Source: Bacteroidaceae bacterium
Lineage (GTDB): Bacteria > Bacteroidota > Bacteroidia > Bacteroidales > Barnesiellaceae_A
Assembly: GCA_017522135.1 (NCBI GenBank)
Contig: JAFXAB010000032.1
Span: 1-64,000, forward strand
DNA length: 64,000 nt
Direction: 5' to 3'
Part shown: positions 32,736 to 41,237 of the stretch, piece by piece
Layout: each line of letters begins with the position of its first letter
Position numbering within the stretch: position 1 is the stretch's first letter
Position numbers and translations under genes: made by a program
Notes under the pieces: model-generated
Seen by the model: only the letters and a program-made list of their open reading frames with translations
Told to the model about the DNA's origin: nothing
Database searches by the model: none

Positions 32736-35516
32736 ATGGCAAAATTAGAAATAAAAGATGGTGTTGCAATAATTCCCGAAGGTACAACAGCAATTGAATA
32801 TAACGCATTCAAGGGTTGTACGGGCTTGACATCTGTTGTGATTCCCGATTCGGTAACAAAGATTGGTTCTTGGGCATTTGAGGATTGCACCGGCTTGACA
32901 TCTGTTGTTATACCCGCTTCGGTAACGAAGATAGGCAGTAGCGCATTCAAAGGTTGCACCGGCTTGACATCTATAACTATCCCCGCTTCGGTAATCGAGA
33001 TTGAAGAATCTGCTTTCAAAGGTTGTGCCGGCTTGACCGAGATAACCATCCCCGATTCGGTAACAGAGATAAGCAAGTATGCTTTCGAAGGTTGCATCGG
33101 CTTGACATCTGTAACTATTCCCTCTTCGGTAGAAAAGATTTATGATGGTATACTATCGGGTTGTGTGGGATTGAAAGAAGTAAAAGTAGCCGAAGGGAAT
33201 CCTGTATATGATTCGCGCAATGATTGCAATGCGATAATTGAAACAAGTAGCAATGAACTGATTGCAGGTTGTAAGGCAACAATAATCCCCGATTCTGTAA
33301 CGGAGATAGGTTGGTATGCTTTCAAAGGTTGCACCGGCCTGAACGTGATAACCATCCCTGATTCGGTAACCAAGATAGGCTCTATAGCTTTCCAAGGTTG
33401 CACCGGCTTGACATCTATAACCATCCCCGATTCGGTAACAGAGATAGACGGTAGTGCTTTCTATGGTTGTACCGGCTTGACATCTGTTGTGATTACTGAT
33501 TCGGTAACAGAGATAGGCGGTAGTGCTTTCTATGGTTGCACCGGCTTGAGAGAGATAACTATCCCCGCTTCGGTAACAGAGATAGGCAGTAGCGCATTCG
33601 AAGGTTGCACCGGCTTGACATCTATAACTATCCCTGATTCGGTAGCTGAGATAGGCTTTAGTGCTTTCGAAGGTTGTACCGGCTTGAGCGAGATAACCAT
33701 CCCCGATTCTGTAACCAAGATAGGCGTAAGTGCTTTCGATGGTTGTACCGGCTTGACCGAGGTAATTATCCCCGATTCTGTAACCAAGATAGGTGTAAGT
33801 GCTTTCAAAGGTTGTACCGGCTTGACCGAGATAACCATCCCCGTTTCGGTAACGGAGATAGACAGTTTCGCTTTCTGTGGTTGTATCGGCTTGACATCTG
33901 TCGTGATTCCCGTTTCGGTAACAGAGATAGGCAAGTATGCTTTCGAAGGTTGCACCGGCTTGACCGAGATAACCATCCCCGCTTCGGTAACTAAGATAGG
34001 CGAGTATGCTTTCGATGGTTGTACCGGCCTGACCGAGATAACCATCCCCGCTTCGGTAACAGAGATAGGCAAGAATACTTTCTATGGTTGTACCGGCTTG
34101 ACATCTGTTGTTATCCCCGCTTCGGTAACTAAGATAGGCGAGTATGCTTTCAAAGGTTGCACCAGCTTGAGTGAGATAACTATCCCCGCTTCGGTAACTA
34201 AGATAGGCGAGTATGCTTTCAAAGGTTGCACCGGCTTGAGCGAGATAACTATCCCCGCTTCGGTAATAGAGATAGACAGTGGCGCATTCGAAGGTTGCAC
34301 CGGCTTGACTGAGATAAAAGTTGCCGAAGATAATACCCGTTACGACTCGCGCAATAATTGCAATGCAATAATTAAAACTGATAGCAATGTGCTAATTATA
34401 GGTTGTAACTCAACCGTTATGCCCGACTCGGTAGCAGAAATAAGAGAGCGTGCCTTTGAGAATTGTATTGGCTTGATTTCGATAGCTATACCCTCTTCGG
34501 TAATATACATTAGTCCCAAATCCTTTATCGGTTGTACGGATTTGACTGAGATAAGAGTTGCTGAAGATAATACCCGTTACGACTCGCGCAACAATTGCAA
34601 TGCGATAATTGAAACAAATAGCAATGAACTGATTGCAGGTTGTAAGGCAACAATAATCCCCGATTCGGTAACAGAGATAGGCAAGTATGCTTTCAATGGT
34701 TGTACCGGCTTGAGCGAGATAACCATTCCCGATTCGGTAACTAAGATAGGCTTTAATGCTTTCGAAGGTTGCATCGGCTTGAGTGATGTAACTATTCCTG
34801 ATTCGGTAACGGAGATAGGCAGTAGCGCATTTGAAGGTTGCACCGGCTTGAGTGATGTAACTATTCCTGATTCGGTAACGGAGATAGGCAGTAGCGCATT
34901 TGAAGGTTGTACCGGCTTGAGCGAGATAACTATCCCCGCTTCGGTAACAGAGATAGGCAGTGGCGCTTTCAAGGGTTGTACGAGCTTGACATCTGTTGTT
35001 ATACCCGCTTCGGTAAAGGAGATAGGCAGTTGCGCATTCGAAGGTTGTACCGGCTTGACATCTATAACCATCTCTAATTCGGTAACTAAGATAGGCGATA
35101 GTGCTTTCGGGAATTGTACCAGCTTGACCGAGATAACCATTCCCGATTCGGTAACAGAAATAGGCAGTAGTGCATTCGAAGGTTGTACGAGCTTGACAGC
35201 TATAACCCTCTCTGATTCGGTAACCAAGATTGAAGCTTATACATTCTTGAATTGTTCCGGTTTGCCCGAGATAACAATCCCGTCATCGGTAAAAGTGGTT
35301 TCAAGAGAGATATTTGCAGGGTGTGAGTCATTAGAAACACTTATATTGGGTACCGGTATCAATAAATTTGAAGAAGATGCTTTTTGGGCTTGCAATGCAA
35401 TTAAGACCATCTATGTACCGGCTAAGAAGACCGATTACTATATAAAGCGTTTGCCCAACAATTTGCACCCGTTCATTGTTGAGCTTGAGTCGGTGAAGAA
35501 AGCGAAAAAGAAATAA
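32736..35516 (+). CDS. Giant BspA-like leucine-rich-repeat protein without signal peptide
   Basis: 926 residues. After a short start (M-A-K-L-E-I-K-D-G) it is an almost unbroken array of some 35 LRR_5/BspA units of 23 residues with the core G-C-T-G-L-T-x-I-x-I-P-x-S-V-T-x-I-G-x-x-A-F. Three variant blocks (Y-D-S-R-N-N-C-N-A-I-I-type, near 33180-33300, 34315-34440 and 34550-34670) interrupt it. The last 60 residues switch to a different ending (Y-V-P-A-K-K, basic K-K-A-K-K-K). No signal peptide, lipobox or anchor is present, so it should stay in the cytoplasm, unlike classic surface BspA proteins. At DNA level this is a 69-bp minisatellite prone to recombination. It begins 74 bp after the acidic protein gene. 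Confidence 0.9.
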   Translation: MAKLEIKDGVAIIPEGTTAIEYNAFKGCTGLTSVVIPDSVTKIGSWAFEDCTGLTSVVIPASVTKIGSSAFKGCTGLTSITIPASVIEIEESAFKGCAGLTEITIPDSVTEISKYAFEGCIGLTSVTIPSSVEKIYDGILSGCVGLKEVKVAEGNPVYDSRNDCNAIIETSSNELIAGCKATIIPDSVTEIGWYAFKGCTGLNVITIPDSVTKIGSIAFQGCTGLTSITIPDSVTEIDGSAFYGCTGLTSVVITDSVTEIGGSAFYGCTGLREITIPASVTEIGSSAFEGCTGLTSITIPDSVAEIGFSAFEGCTGLSEITIPDSVTKIGVSAFDGCTGLTEVIIPDSVTKIGVSAFKGCTGLTEITIPVSVTEIDSFAFCGCIGLTSVVIPVSVTEIGKYAFEGCTGLTEITIPASVTKIGEYAFDGCTGLTEITIPASVTEIGKNTFYGCTGLTSVVIPASVTKIGEYAFKGCTSLSEITIPASVTKIGEYAFKGCTGLSEITIPASVIEIDSGAFEGCTGLTEIKVAEDNTRYDSRNNCNAIIKTDSNVLIIGCNSTVMPDSVAEIRERAFENCIGLISIAIPSSVIYISPKSFIGCTDLTEIRVAEDNTRYDSRNNCNAIIETNSNELIAGCKATIIPDSVTEIGKYAFNGCTGLSEITIPDSVTKIGFNAFEGCIGLSDVTIPDSVTEIGSSAFEGCTGLSDVTIPDSVTEIGSSAFEGCTGLSEITIPASVTEIGSGAFKGCTSLTSVVIPASVKEIGSCAFEGCTGLTSITISNSVTKIGDSAFGNCTSLTEITIPDSVTEIGSSAFEGCTSLTAITLSDSVTKIEAYTFLNCSGLPEITIPSSVKVVSREIFAGCESLETLILGTGINKFEEDAFWACNAIKTIYVPAKKTDYYIKRLPNNLHPFIVELESVKKAKKK

Positions 35517-35526
35517 TATTGTGGTT

Positions 35527-35566
35527 GAGGCTGTGTCGGAATGTAAATTTTGGCTCAGCCTCTTTT
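35527..35566 (+). terminator. Intrinsic terminator of the giant LRR gene
   Basis: GAGGCTG (35527-35533) pairs with CAGCCTC (35556-35562), followed by TTTT. In the duplicated copy after 36532 one arm carries a mismatch (CAGCATC). Confidence 0.55.
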
Positions 35567-35764
35567 ACACTTTTGCTTTTTCTGCCATTTTCGAGTGGTC
35601 GAACAGATGGCTTTTCTCTTTTGTATGTAATTGATTTATTTCGCGCTGATTATTAGATGTAAAAATATAATCTGCCGAAAACACTAAATTTCTTCTTGTT
35701 TTTCTTATATACAAATAGAAGTGCCTCACAAAACGGAGGTAAGTATAAATACAAAACTAAAAAT

Positions 35765-36532
35765 ATGAGATTAATACGCGATAGTGTATCTTTGTTTGTG
35801 AAAAAAATAACTGAGATGGGGCCTGAGTATTATGTGAGAGATGTGTATGGATTCGAAAGCGAAAATGGCGAAGTCGTAATCCCCGATTCGGAAACAGAGA
35901 TAGGCTGTAGCGCCTTCGAAGGTTGTACCGGCTTGACATCTGTCGTGATTCCCGATTCGGTAACCAAGATTGGCATGAGTGCTTTTGTTGGTTGTGTCGG
36001 CTTGAGCGAGATAACTATCCCAGCTTCGGTAACGGAGATAGGTTGGGGTGCTTTCAATGGTTGCACCAGCTTGACATCTATAGTGATTCCTAATTCGGTA
36101 ACTGAGATATGTGAATGTACTTTTTGGGGTTGTGCCGGCTTGACCGAGATAACCATCCCCGATTCGGTATCCGAGATAGGTGAGTATGCTTTCAAAGGTT
36201 GTACCGGCTTGACCCGGGTAACCATCCCTGATTCGGTAACAGAGATAGGCAGTGGCGCTTTCGAAGGTTGTACCGGCTTGACCGAGATAACTATCCCCAA
36301 CTTGGTAAAAGTGGTTTCAAGAGGGATATTTGCAGGGTGTGAGTCATTAGAAACACTTATATTAGGTACCGGTATCGATAAATTTGGAGAAGTTGCTTTG
36401 AGGGGTTGCGATGCAATTAAGACCATCTATGCGCCGGCTGAGAAGGCCGATTGTTATAAGAATTTGTTGCCGAATTATTTGCATCCGTTCATTGTGGAGC
36501 TTGAGCCGATGAAGAAAGCGAAAAAGATATAA
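35765..36532 (+). CDS. BspA-like leucine-rich-repeat protein, shorter paralogue
   Basis: 255 residues from the ATG at 35765; an upstream in-frame ATG at 35696 gives an unlikely leader and the duplicated copy conserves only the 35765 start. A different N-terminus (M-R-L-I-R-D-S-V-S-L-F-V-K-K) is followed by about seven LRR_5 units and the same C-terminal ending as the 926-residue protein. No signal peptide. A run of seven A (35801-35807) sits in the first codons; the neighbouring copy has eight and is out of frame, so length changes in this tract would switch the gene off. A GGAGG sequence lies about 22 bp before the ATG, rather far for a ribosome site. Confidence 0.8.
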   Translation: MRLIRDSVSLFVKKITEMGPEYYVRDVYGFESENGEVVIPDSETEIGCSAFEGCTGLTSVVIPDSVTKIGMSAFVGCVGLSEITIPASVTEIGWGAFNGCTSLTSIVIPNSVTEICECTFWGCAGLTEITIPDSVSEIGEYAFKGCTGLTRVTIPDSVTEIGSGAFEGCTGLTEITIPNLVKVVSRGIFAGCESLETLILGTGIDKFGEVALRGCDAIKTIYAPAEKADCYKNLLPNYLHPFIVELEPMKKAKKI

Positions 36533-36781
36533 CATTGTGGTTGAGGCTGTGTCGGAATGTAAATTTTGGCTCAGCATCTTTTACACTTTTGCTTTTTCTT
36601 CCATTTTCGAGTGATCGAACAGGTGGCTTTTCTCTTTTGTATGTAATTGATTTATTTCGCGCTGATTATTAGATGTAAAAATATAATTTGCTGAAATTAC
36701 TAAATTTCTTCTTGTTTTTCTTATATACAAATAGAAGTGCCTCACAAAACGGAGGTAAGTATAAATACAAAAACTAAAAAT

Positions 36782-37004
36782 ATGAGATTCATACGCGATA
36801 GTGTATCTTTGTTTGTGAAAAAAAATAACTGAGATCGGGCCTGAGGGTTATATGAGAGTTGTGTATGGATTCGAAAGCGAAAATGGCGAAGTCGTAATTC
36901 CCGATTCGGTAACGGAGATAGGCAGTAGCGCCTTCGAAGGTTGTACCGGCTTGACATCTGTCGTGATTCCTAATTCGGTAACTGAGTGCAATTGCTTGGC
37001 TTAA
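36782..37004 (+). pseudogene. Frameshifted, truncated third copy of the BspA-like gene
   Basis: Starts with the same M-R-(L/F)-I-R-D-S-V-S-L-F-V-K-K as the gene at 35765, but the poly-A tract has eight A instead of seven, so the frame runs into TGA after 17 codons. Read in the restored frame, the repeats continue (S-S-A-F-E-G-C-T-G-L-T-S-V-V-I-P) until about 36986 and then meet unrelated DNA, ending T-E-C-N-C-L-A. The break lies at the 3' end of the fic gene, so sequence has been lost or replaced here. Confidence 0.85.
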
Positions 37005-37894
37005 TACTTTATCTTGAAATAGTCGAGTATGGCTTTGTAGTGGTCTTGTGCGGTGAGGCATGTGTCGATAAGGTATCCTGGGGTACGTGACCATTCGTGC
37101 AAGCCTCGATAGTAATACATCTTGATTTCATCGGTGATGATAAAAGGTACGATATTGTGAGCAAGGCACTCCTTAAACATGATAAGTCGCCCAACGCGAC
37201 CATTTCCGTCTTGAAATGGGTGTATGGACTCAAATTTCTGATGAAAGTCGAGTATTGTTTCAAATGTTATTGGTTTAGTATTGTAATATTGCTTTATTAG
37301 CATTTTCATGGCTTGCTTTACCTCCTCCGGTTTGGTAGTTTCCATTCCGCCTACTTCGTTGGGTAACAGTTTGTATTCTCCTATGGCAAACCATGATTTT
37401 GATGCTTCGCTTGTTCCTGATTTGAGTAACGTGTGCAGGTGCTTGATAAAGGCTTCGTTTAGGGGGTTGTGGGCATGATCGATGATATAATCGATACATC
37501 TAAAGTGATTGGTTGTCTCTATTATATCATCAACAATTATAGCTTCTTGTGTAATTTCGATGGTATTGGTTTCGTATATATAGCGAGTCTGTTCTTTTGT
37601 CAGTCGGCTACCTTCTATATGATTTGAGTTATAGGTTAGGTCTATTTGAGTGCGATGATATATGCCACCTTTTATGCAACCGGCCTTTTGCTCGCGAAGT
37701 GCTTTCAAAAGAGGACTTATTTTACTTTTCGCATTCTTGCGTTCAGGTACGTGTGCATCGGCCGGAAGAGTCCATGTTTTGCCTATTAGTTGAGCATTAG
37801 GTATTCGGCCTTTGGCGCAATAGTTTCTAACGGTGCGTTCTGAAATATTGTGCATAATGGCGTATTCTTTAGTTGTAATAAAGTTGCTGCTCAT
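37001..37894 (-). CDS. Fic family AMP-transferase with N-terminal HTH
   Basis: 297 residues. N-terminal helix-turn-helix of the excisionase/MerR type (about 5-45: T-T-K-E-Y-A-I-M-H-N-I-S-E-R-T-V-R-N-Y). An inhibitory helix motif S90-N-H-I-E94-G fits [S/T]xxxE[G/N], so this is a self-inhibited class with the helix N-terminal to the Fic core. The active site H225-P-F-Q-D-G-N-G-R-V-G-R is fully intact. Fic enzymes transfer AMP (or related groups) to target proteins. The HTH and a perfect inverted repeat over its promoter suggest autoregulation. It converges on the truncated BspA-like copy and its stop overlaps that copy's end. Confidence 0.93.
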   Translation of the reverse strand: MSSNFITTKEYAIMHNISERTVRNYCAKGRIPNAQLIGKTWTLPADAHVPERKNAKSKISPLLKALREQKAGCIKGGIYHRTQIDLTYNSNHIEGSRLTKEQTRYIYETNTIEITQEAIIVDDIIETTNHFRCIDYIIDHAHNPLNEAFIKHLHTLLKSGTSEASKSWFAIGEYKLLPNEVGGMETTKPEEVKQAMKMLIKQYYNTKPITFETILDFHQKFESIHPFQDGNGRVGRLIMFKECLAHNIVPFIITDEIKMYYYRGLHEWSRTPGYLIDTCLTAQDHYKAILDYFKIKY

Positions 37895-37919
37895 ATATCT
37901 ATTGAATTTTGGTTTTATG

Positions 37920-37958
37920 CAAAGATAACTCTTTTCTTGCCGTTATCGGCAAGAAAAG
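37920..37958 (-). promoter_or_regulatory. fic promoter with 12-bp inverted-repeat operator
   Basis: Minus-strand -7 box TATCTTTG (37920-37927). Just upstream, CTTTTCTTGCCG (37931-37942) and its perfect complement (37947-37958) are separated by TTAT, covering the -33 position. Binding there would block the polymerase. The Fic protein's own HTH domain is the obvious candidate ligand (inference). Confidence 0.7.
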
Positions 37959-38035
37959 TGGCGGTTTTTACTCTGTTTTATTCCTTTTTTTGCCGATGGG
38001 GTGTGGTTGTGGCGTTTGTGTGATGTTTTGTGGCT

Positions 38036-38725
38036 CTAGATCATCCACTCTACTAATGGTAGTAGTAGTGATATGGCTACGCCGGTGAGGCCGATGGCGA
38101 GGCCGCTTACTGCGCCTTCGATGGCGCCGAGTTCGATGGCGCGTGAGGTGCCTATACCGTGCGAGGCGGAGCCGAGTGCAAGTCCGCGAGCTATGGGGTG
38201 GGTGATGCCGCACTTGTCGAGTAGCCAAGGGCCTATGAGGCTGCCGACGATGCCGGTGAGGAATACGACAACGGCGGTAATGGCGGGTAGTCCGCCCGAC
38301 TGTTCCGATAGGGGTATGGCAATGGGCATAGTGGCCGACTTGGGCGCAAGTGAGGCAATGAGCGCCTCATCAAGGTTGAAGAAATATCCTAACAAAACAA
38401 CGCTCGCTATGCCAACAGATGCACCAATGATGGTTGCCACGAAGATGGCTATCTCGCGACCGCGAAGATGTTCGAGTTGCTCATATAGCAGGTAGCCTAA
38501 TGCCACAACCGTTGGCCCTAACAAGAAATCGAGAAAAGCAGTGCCGGCCTGGAAGGTGGAGTAGTCGATGCCTAAAATGAGCAACACAACAATACATAGT
38601 ATCATAGCTACAGCTACCGGATGTACCCATGCCGAGCGCAAACGACGATATAATAACGTGCCAATGTAGTAACTACCGATGACGAGCAGTAACATTGCCG
38701 GTGTTGATGATAGTATATCTTTCAT
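38036..38725 (-). CDS. lrgB: LrgB family membrane protein
   Basis: 229 residues, about six or seven membrane segments. Family motifs: L-G-P-T-V-V-A-L-G-Y-L-L-Y, A-P-K-S-A-T-M-P-I-A and G-S-A-S-H-G-I-G-T-S-R-A. LrgB works with LrgA; the pair is proposed to control murein hydrolase export, or to transport pyruvate or glycolate. The ATG overlaps the lrgA stop by 4 bp (ATGA), so they are translationally coupled. Confidence 0.93.
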   Translation of the reverse strand: MKDILSSTPAMLLLVIGSYYIGTLLYRRLRSAWVHPVAVAMILCIVVLLILGIDYSTFQAGTAFLDFLLGPTVVALGYLLYEQLEHLRGREIAIFVATIIGASVGIASVVLLGYFFNLDEALIASLAPKSATMPIAIPLSEQSGGLPAITAVVVFLTGIVGSLIGPWLLDKCGITHPIARGLALGSASHGIGTSRAIELGAIEGAVSGLAIGLTGVAISLLLPLVEWMI

Positions 38726-39090
38726 TTGCTTTTGTTTATATTGTTATTTTTAAAGCGGTTGTTTAGATATTGGGCAATACCACCGGTCGAGAGCAGTACA
38801 AGCAGTGTACACATGATGGTAATAGTGATAATTCCTACCCAATTTTGCGCAATCAAGTCATATTGCGCCATGATACCTACACCGGCCGGCACAAAAAGTA
38901 CAGCCATGTTATGAGTAAGAGCCCGTGCTACACTGCGCACACTGTCGGGCTTGACAATGCCCCCGCATAAAGCAACAAAGAGTAGTAGCATGCCACATAC
39001 ACTGCCCGGTATAAGGCCTCCTATAAGGTTGCTTGATACTATACCAAGAATGTAAAACGATAAAATTATAAAAACTCCTTTAAGTATCAT
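38722..39090 (-). CDS. lrgA: CidA/LrgA family holin-like membrane protein
   Basis: 122 residues with four hydrophobic segments (about 5-22, 27-46, 64-82, 88-108) in the LrgA/CidA arrangement (G-G-L-I-P-G-S-V-C-G-M-L-L-L-F, F-V-P-A-G-V-G-I-M). Partner of LrgB, with which it overlaps by 4 bp. It starts 74 bp after the recQ stop on the same strand. No LytSR-like regulator is nearby. Confidence 0.92.
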   Translation of the reverse strand: MILKGVFIILSFYILGIVSSNLIGGLIPGSVCGMLLLFVALCGGIVKPDSVRSVARALTHNMAVLFVPAGVGIMAQYDLIAQNWVGIITITIMCTLLVLLSTGGIAQYLNNRFKNNNINKSK

Positions 39091-39164
39091 GTTTTATATA
39101 TTTGTATATCAGTATTGTATAGTTATTTTATTTCGTTTGCGAATGGTGTGTTTTGTTTTTATTT

Positions 39165-41075
39165 TCAAGGTTGTTCGTGTAATGATATTTCGATGCCGTT
39201 GCTTGTCAATATCTCCTCGTCGATGAGCCTGCGTATTACCTCTGTCACCTGAGTGCGAGGGTAGTGTATGGTGTTCACGGCATGCGCAATTGTCAAGGTA
39301 TTATGTTTGTTGAGCAGTCGTTTTACCTCGCTTGTTATGGCATCTGTTCGTGTCTTGTCGAGTGCTTGTGTGCGAGAGGCACGGCACACGTCGCAGGTGT
39401 CGCAATCGCTTGTCGATTCTTCGTCGAAGTAGCGCAGTAGCATCGAGGCACGGCAGCTCTCGGCAGTTGCATATCTGATCATGTATTCGATGCGCTCTTG
39501 CATGCGTTTTTTGCGTTCTTCGTATACGCTATGCGGAATAACAATATATTTGCCCTCTACGCGACGAACAGGGAAGTATATGAATGGTGTACGCTTGCGC
39601 GGGATATAATGCAATACGCGCAAACGAGAGAGTTTTAGCAGGGCTTCGTATACGGTTTGTGCATCGAGGTTGAGGCGGTTTTGTAGTAATTCCTCGTGAA
39701 TCATCACATAGTCGGCAAACAGACCGGTGTAGGAGCGTAGCAGGCACTGCAACACGCGGTCGGTGGTGTCGTCTACGTCGGGTAAGTTGTAGAGCTCGTC
39801 GCGACGCATTTCCATCATTACGCGCGAGAGGGCATCGGTCTCTTCGATAAATTCCAGAGCACCTGCCTGTGTGAGAATCTCCAATGCACTGATTGTTTGA
39901 ATAGTCTGTGTATTAAATGTTTGACAGAACTGATTTAAACTAAATTCTCGCATCTGTTCGGCACCTTCGCCTATGGCAAAACCCAAGAAATTGCACACTC
40001 GTTCATAAGTGGTGCGTATAAACTCCTTGTCGGGAAAGCTTTCGCTAATGCGCTTGTGCAGGGTAGTACGGTCGCTCTTGGCGTATAGTAATACGGCATA
40101 CGAGCGTGCGCCATCGCGCCCCGCACGTCCGGCCTCTTGATAATACTCCTCGGGTGAGTTGGGGGTATCTACATGTATGACTATTCGTACGTCGGGTTTA
40201 TCAATACCCATGCCAAAGGCGTTGGTTGCCACCATGACACGTATCTCGCCATTTGTCCAACGTTGTTGTCGGTCGTTCTTATCTTCGGGTGAAAGTCCGG
40301 CGTGATAGTAAGTGGCCGCAATATTATGCAGTAGTAGTTCGGTTGCTATCTCTTTTGTGCGTTTGCGATTGCGAACATACACAATGGCACACCCCGGCAC
40401 ACGTTCCAGAATGTGAACAAGCTGTTGTATCTTATTCTCTCCTTTGCGCACAACATACGATATATTGGGGCGGGCAAAAGAGAGGCGCAGGCGTTGAGGA
40501 TTGTGCATATGTAGCTTGTTGCATATATCGTCGGCTACAGCACGTGTGGCAGAGGCGGTAAGAGCCAGTACGGGTATGCCCGGTAGCTGTTCGCGCAGTG
40601 TGGCAATGCGCAGGTAGGATGGGCGGAAGTCATAGCCCCATTGCGATATACAGTGTGCCTCGTCGACAACCAACAGCGATACGTTCATTTCGCGCAGACG
40701 GGTTTGAAACATCTCGGTAGAGAGGCGCTCGGGCGAAACGTATAAGAATTTATACGCACCGTTTATACAATTCTCAAATGCAACATTGCGTTCGCGACGC
40801 GTCATGCCCGAGGCTATCATGGCGGCCTTAATGCCACGTTTACGCAGGTTGTCCACTTGGTCCTTCATCAAAGCAATAAGTGGTGTAATAACAATGCACA
40901 CACCATCCATGGCTAAGGCGGGAACTTGAAACGTAAGCGACTTGCCACCACCGGTAGCCATCAATCCCAACGTATCGCGACCGGCCAATACCGACAAGAT
41001 AATATCCTCCTGTAAGGGGCGAAACGAATCGTACCCCCAATATCGATGCAATATGTCGTGAATGGCTTGTCGCAT
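39165..41075 (-). CDS. recQ: ATP-dependent DNA helicase RecQ
   Basis: 636 residues. RecA-like helicase lobes with Walker A A-T-G-G-G-K-S-L, V-V-D-E-A-H-C-I-S-Q-W-G-Y-D-F-R-P and Q-E-A-G-R-A-G-R-D-G; a RecQ-C zinc module (S-C-R-A and C-D-T-C-D-V-C near 515-540); then a winged-helix-like end. No HRDC domain is evident. It unwinds DNA 3' to 5' in recombination and fork repair. The -7 box ends 4 bp before the ATG, and no nearby alternative start keeps motif 0, so the mRNA is probably leaderless. Confidence 0.95.
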   Translation of the reverse strand: MRQAIHDILHRYWGYDSFRPLQEDIILSVLAGRDTLGLMATGGGKSLTFQVPALAMDGVCIVITPLIALMKDQVDNLRKRGIKAAMIASGMTRRERNVAFENCINGAYKFLYVSPERLSTEMFQTRLREMNVSLLVVDEAHCISQWGYDFRPSYLRIATLREQLPGIPVLALTASATRAVADDICNKLHMHNPQRLRLSFARPNISYVVRKGENKIQQLVHILERVPGCAIVYVRNRKRTKEIATELLLHNIAATYYHAGLSPEDKNDRQQRWTNGEIRVMVATNAFGMGIDKPDVRIVIHVDTPNSPEEYYQEAGRAGRDGARSYAVLLYAKSDRTTLHKRISESFPDKEFIRTTYERVCNFLGFAIGEGAEQMREFSLNQFCQTFNTQTIQTISALEILTQAGALEFIEETDALSRVMMEMRRDELYNLPDVDDTTDRVLQCLLRSYTGLFADYVMIHEELLQNRLNLDAQTVYEALLKLSRLRVLHYIPRKRTPFIYFPVRRVEGKYIVIPHSVYEERKKRMQERIEYMIRYATAESCRASMLLRYFDEESTSDCDTCDVCRASRTQALDKTRTDAITSEVKRLLNKHNTLTIAHAVNTIHYPRTQVTEVIRRLIDEEILTSNGIEISLHEQP

Positions 41076-41079
41076 GGTG

Positions 41080-41087
41080 CAAAATTA
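41080..41087 (-). promoter_or_regulatory. -7 promoter box TAATTTTG directly before recQ
   Basis: TAATTTTG on the minus strand, four bases (CACC) before the recQ ATG, the same arrangement as at mnmA. Transcription would start at about the A of the ATG. Confidence 0.55.
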
Positions 41088-41172
41088 CAAAAATATATTG
41101 GTCGTATATTGTGATATAGTGTTATTTTATTGCACTTGGTTAGTGTAGGAGAGTAGGGTTGGTATATAAACA

Positions 41173-41204
41173 CACTGCGCTGTTCCGCAGGGAACAGCGC
41201 AGTG
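41173..41204 (-). terminator. Terminator hairpin of the rpsF-rpsR-rplI operon
   Basis: 14-bp perfect stem (41173-41186 with 41191-41204), tetraloop GCAG, 33 bp after the rplI stop. The tail is only moderately T-rich (TGTTTATAT). Confidence 0.7.
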
Positions 41205-41237
41205 GTTGTTTTGTGAAAAGTATTGTTAAAATACTGA

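Larger units (their letters stand above)
35517..37000 (+). repeat. Tandem duplication of a BspA-like gene and its upstream region
   Basis: The stretch 35517-35764 (end of one LRR gene, terminator, upstream region of the next) recurs almost unchanged at 36533-36781, with only scattered substitutions. The beginning of the gene at 35765 recurs at 36782. So a gene-plus-intergenic unit of about 1 kb was duplicated in tandem. The ends of the genes at 32736 and 35765 are also near-identical (V-K-V-V-S-R-x-I-F-A-G-C-E-S-L-E-T-L-I-L-G-T-G-I onwards), so three related copies stand in line. Confidence 0.85.

Noticed and set aside
32711..35227. Long repeating open frames on the minus strand opposite the giant LRR gene
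   Set aside because: They mirror the 69-bp repeat of the plus-strand gene; the repeat period keeps the antisense frame open without any independent start or domain.
32736..35516. CRISPR or invertible repeat interpretation of the 69-bp periodicity
   Set aside because: The period is in frame and encodes 23-residue leucine-rich repeats throughout.
37001..37894. Fic with separate antitoxin
   Set aside because: The inhibitory helix motif is inside the same protein; no small antitoxin gene is adjacent.
37968..38228. Arg/His-rich 86-codon frame overlapping lrgB
   Set aside because: Out-of-frame shadow of lrgB with biased composition.
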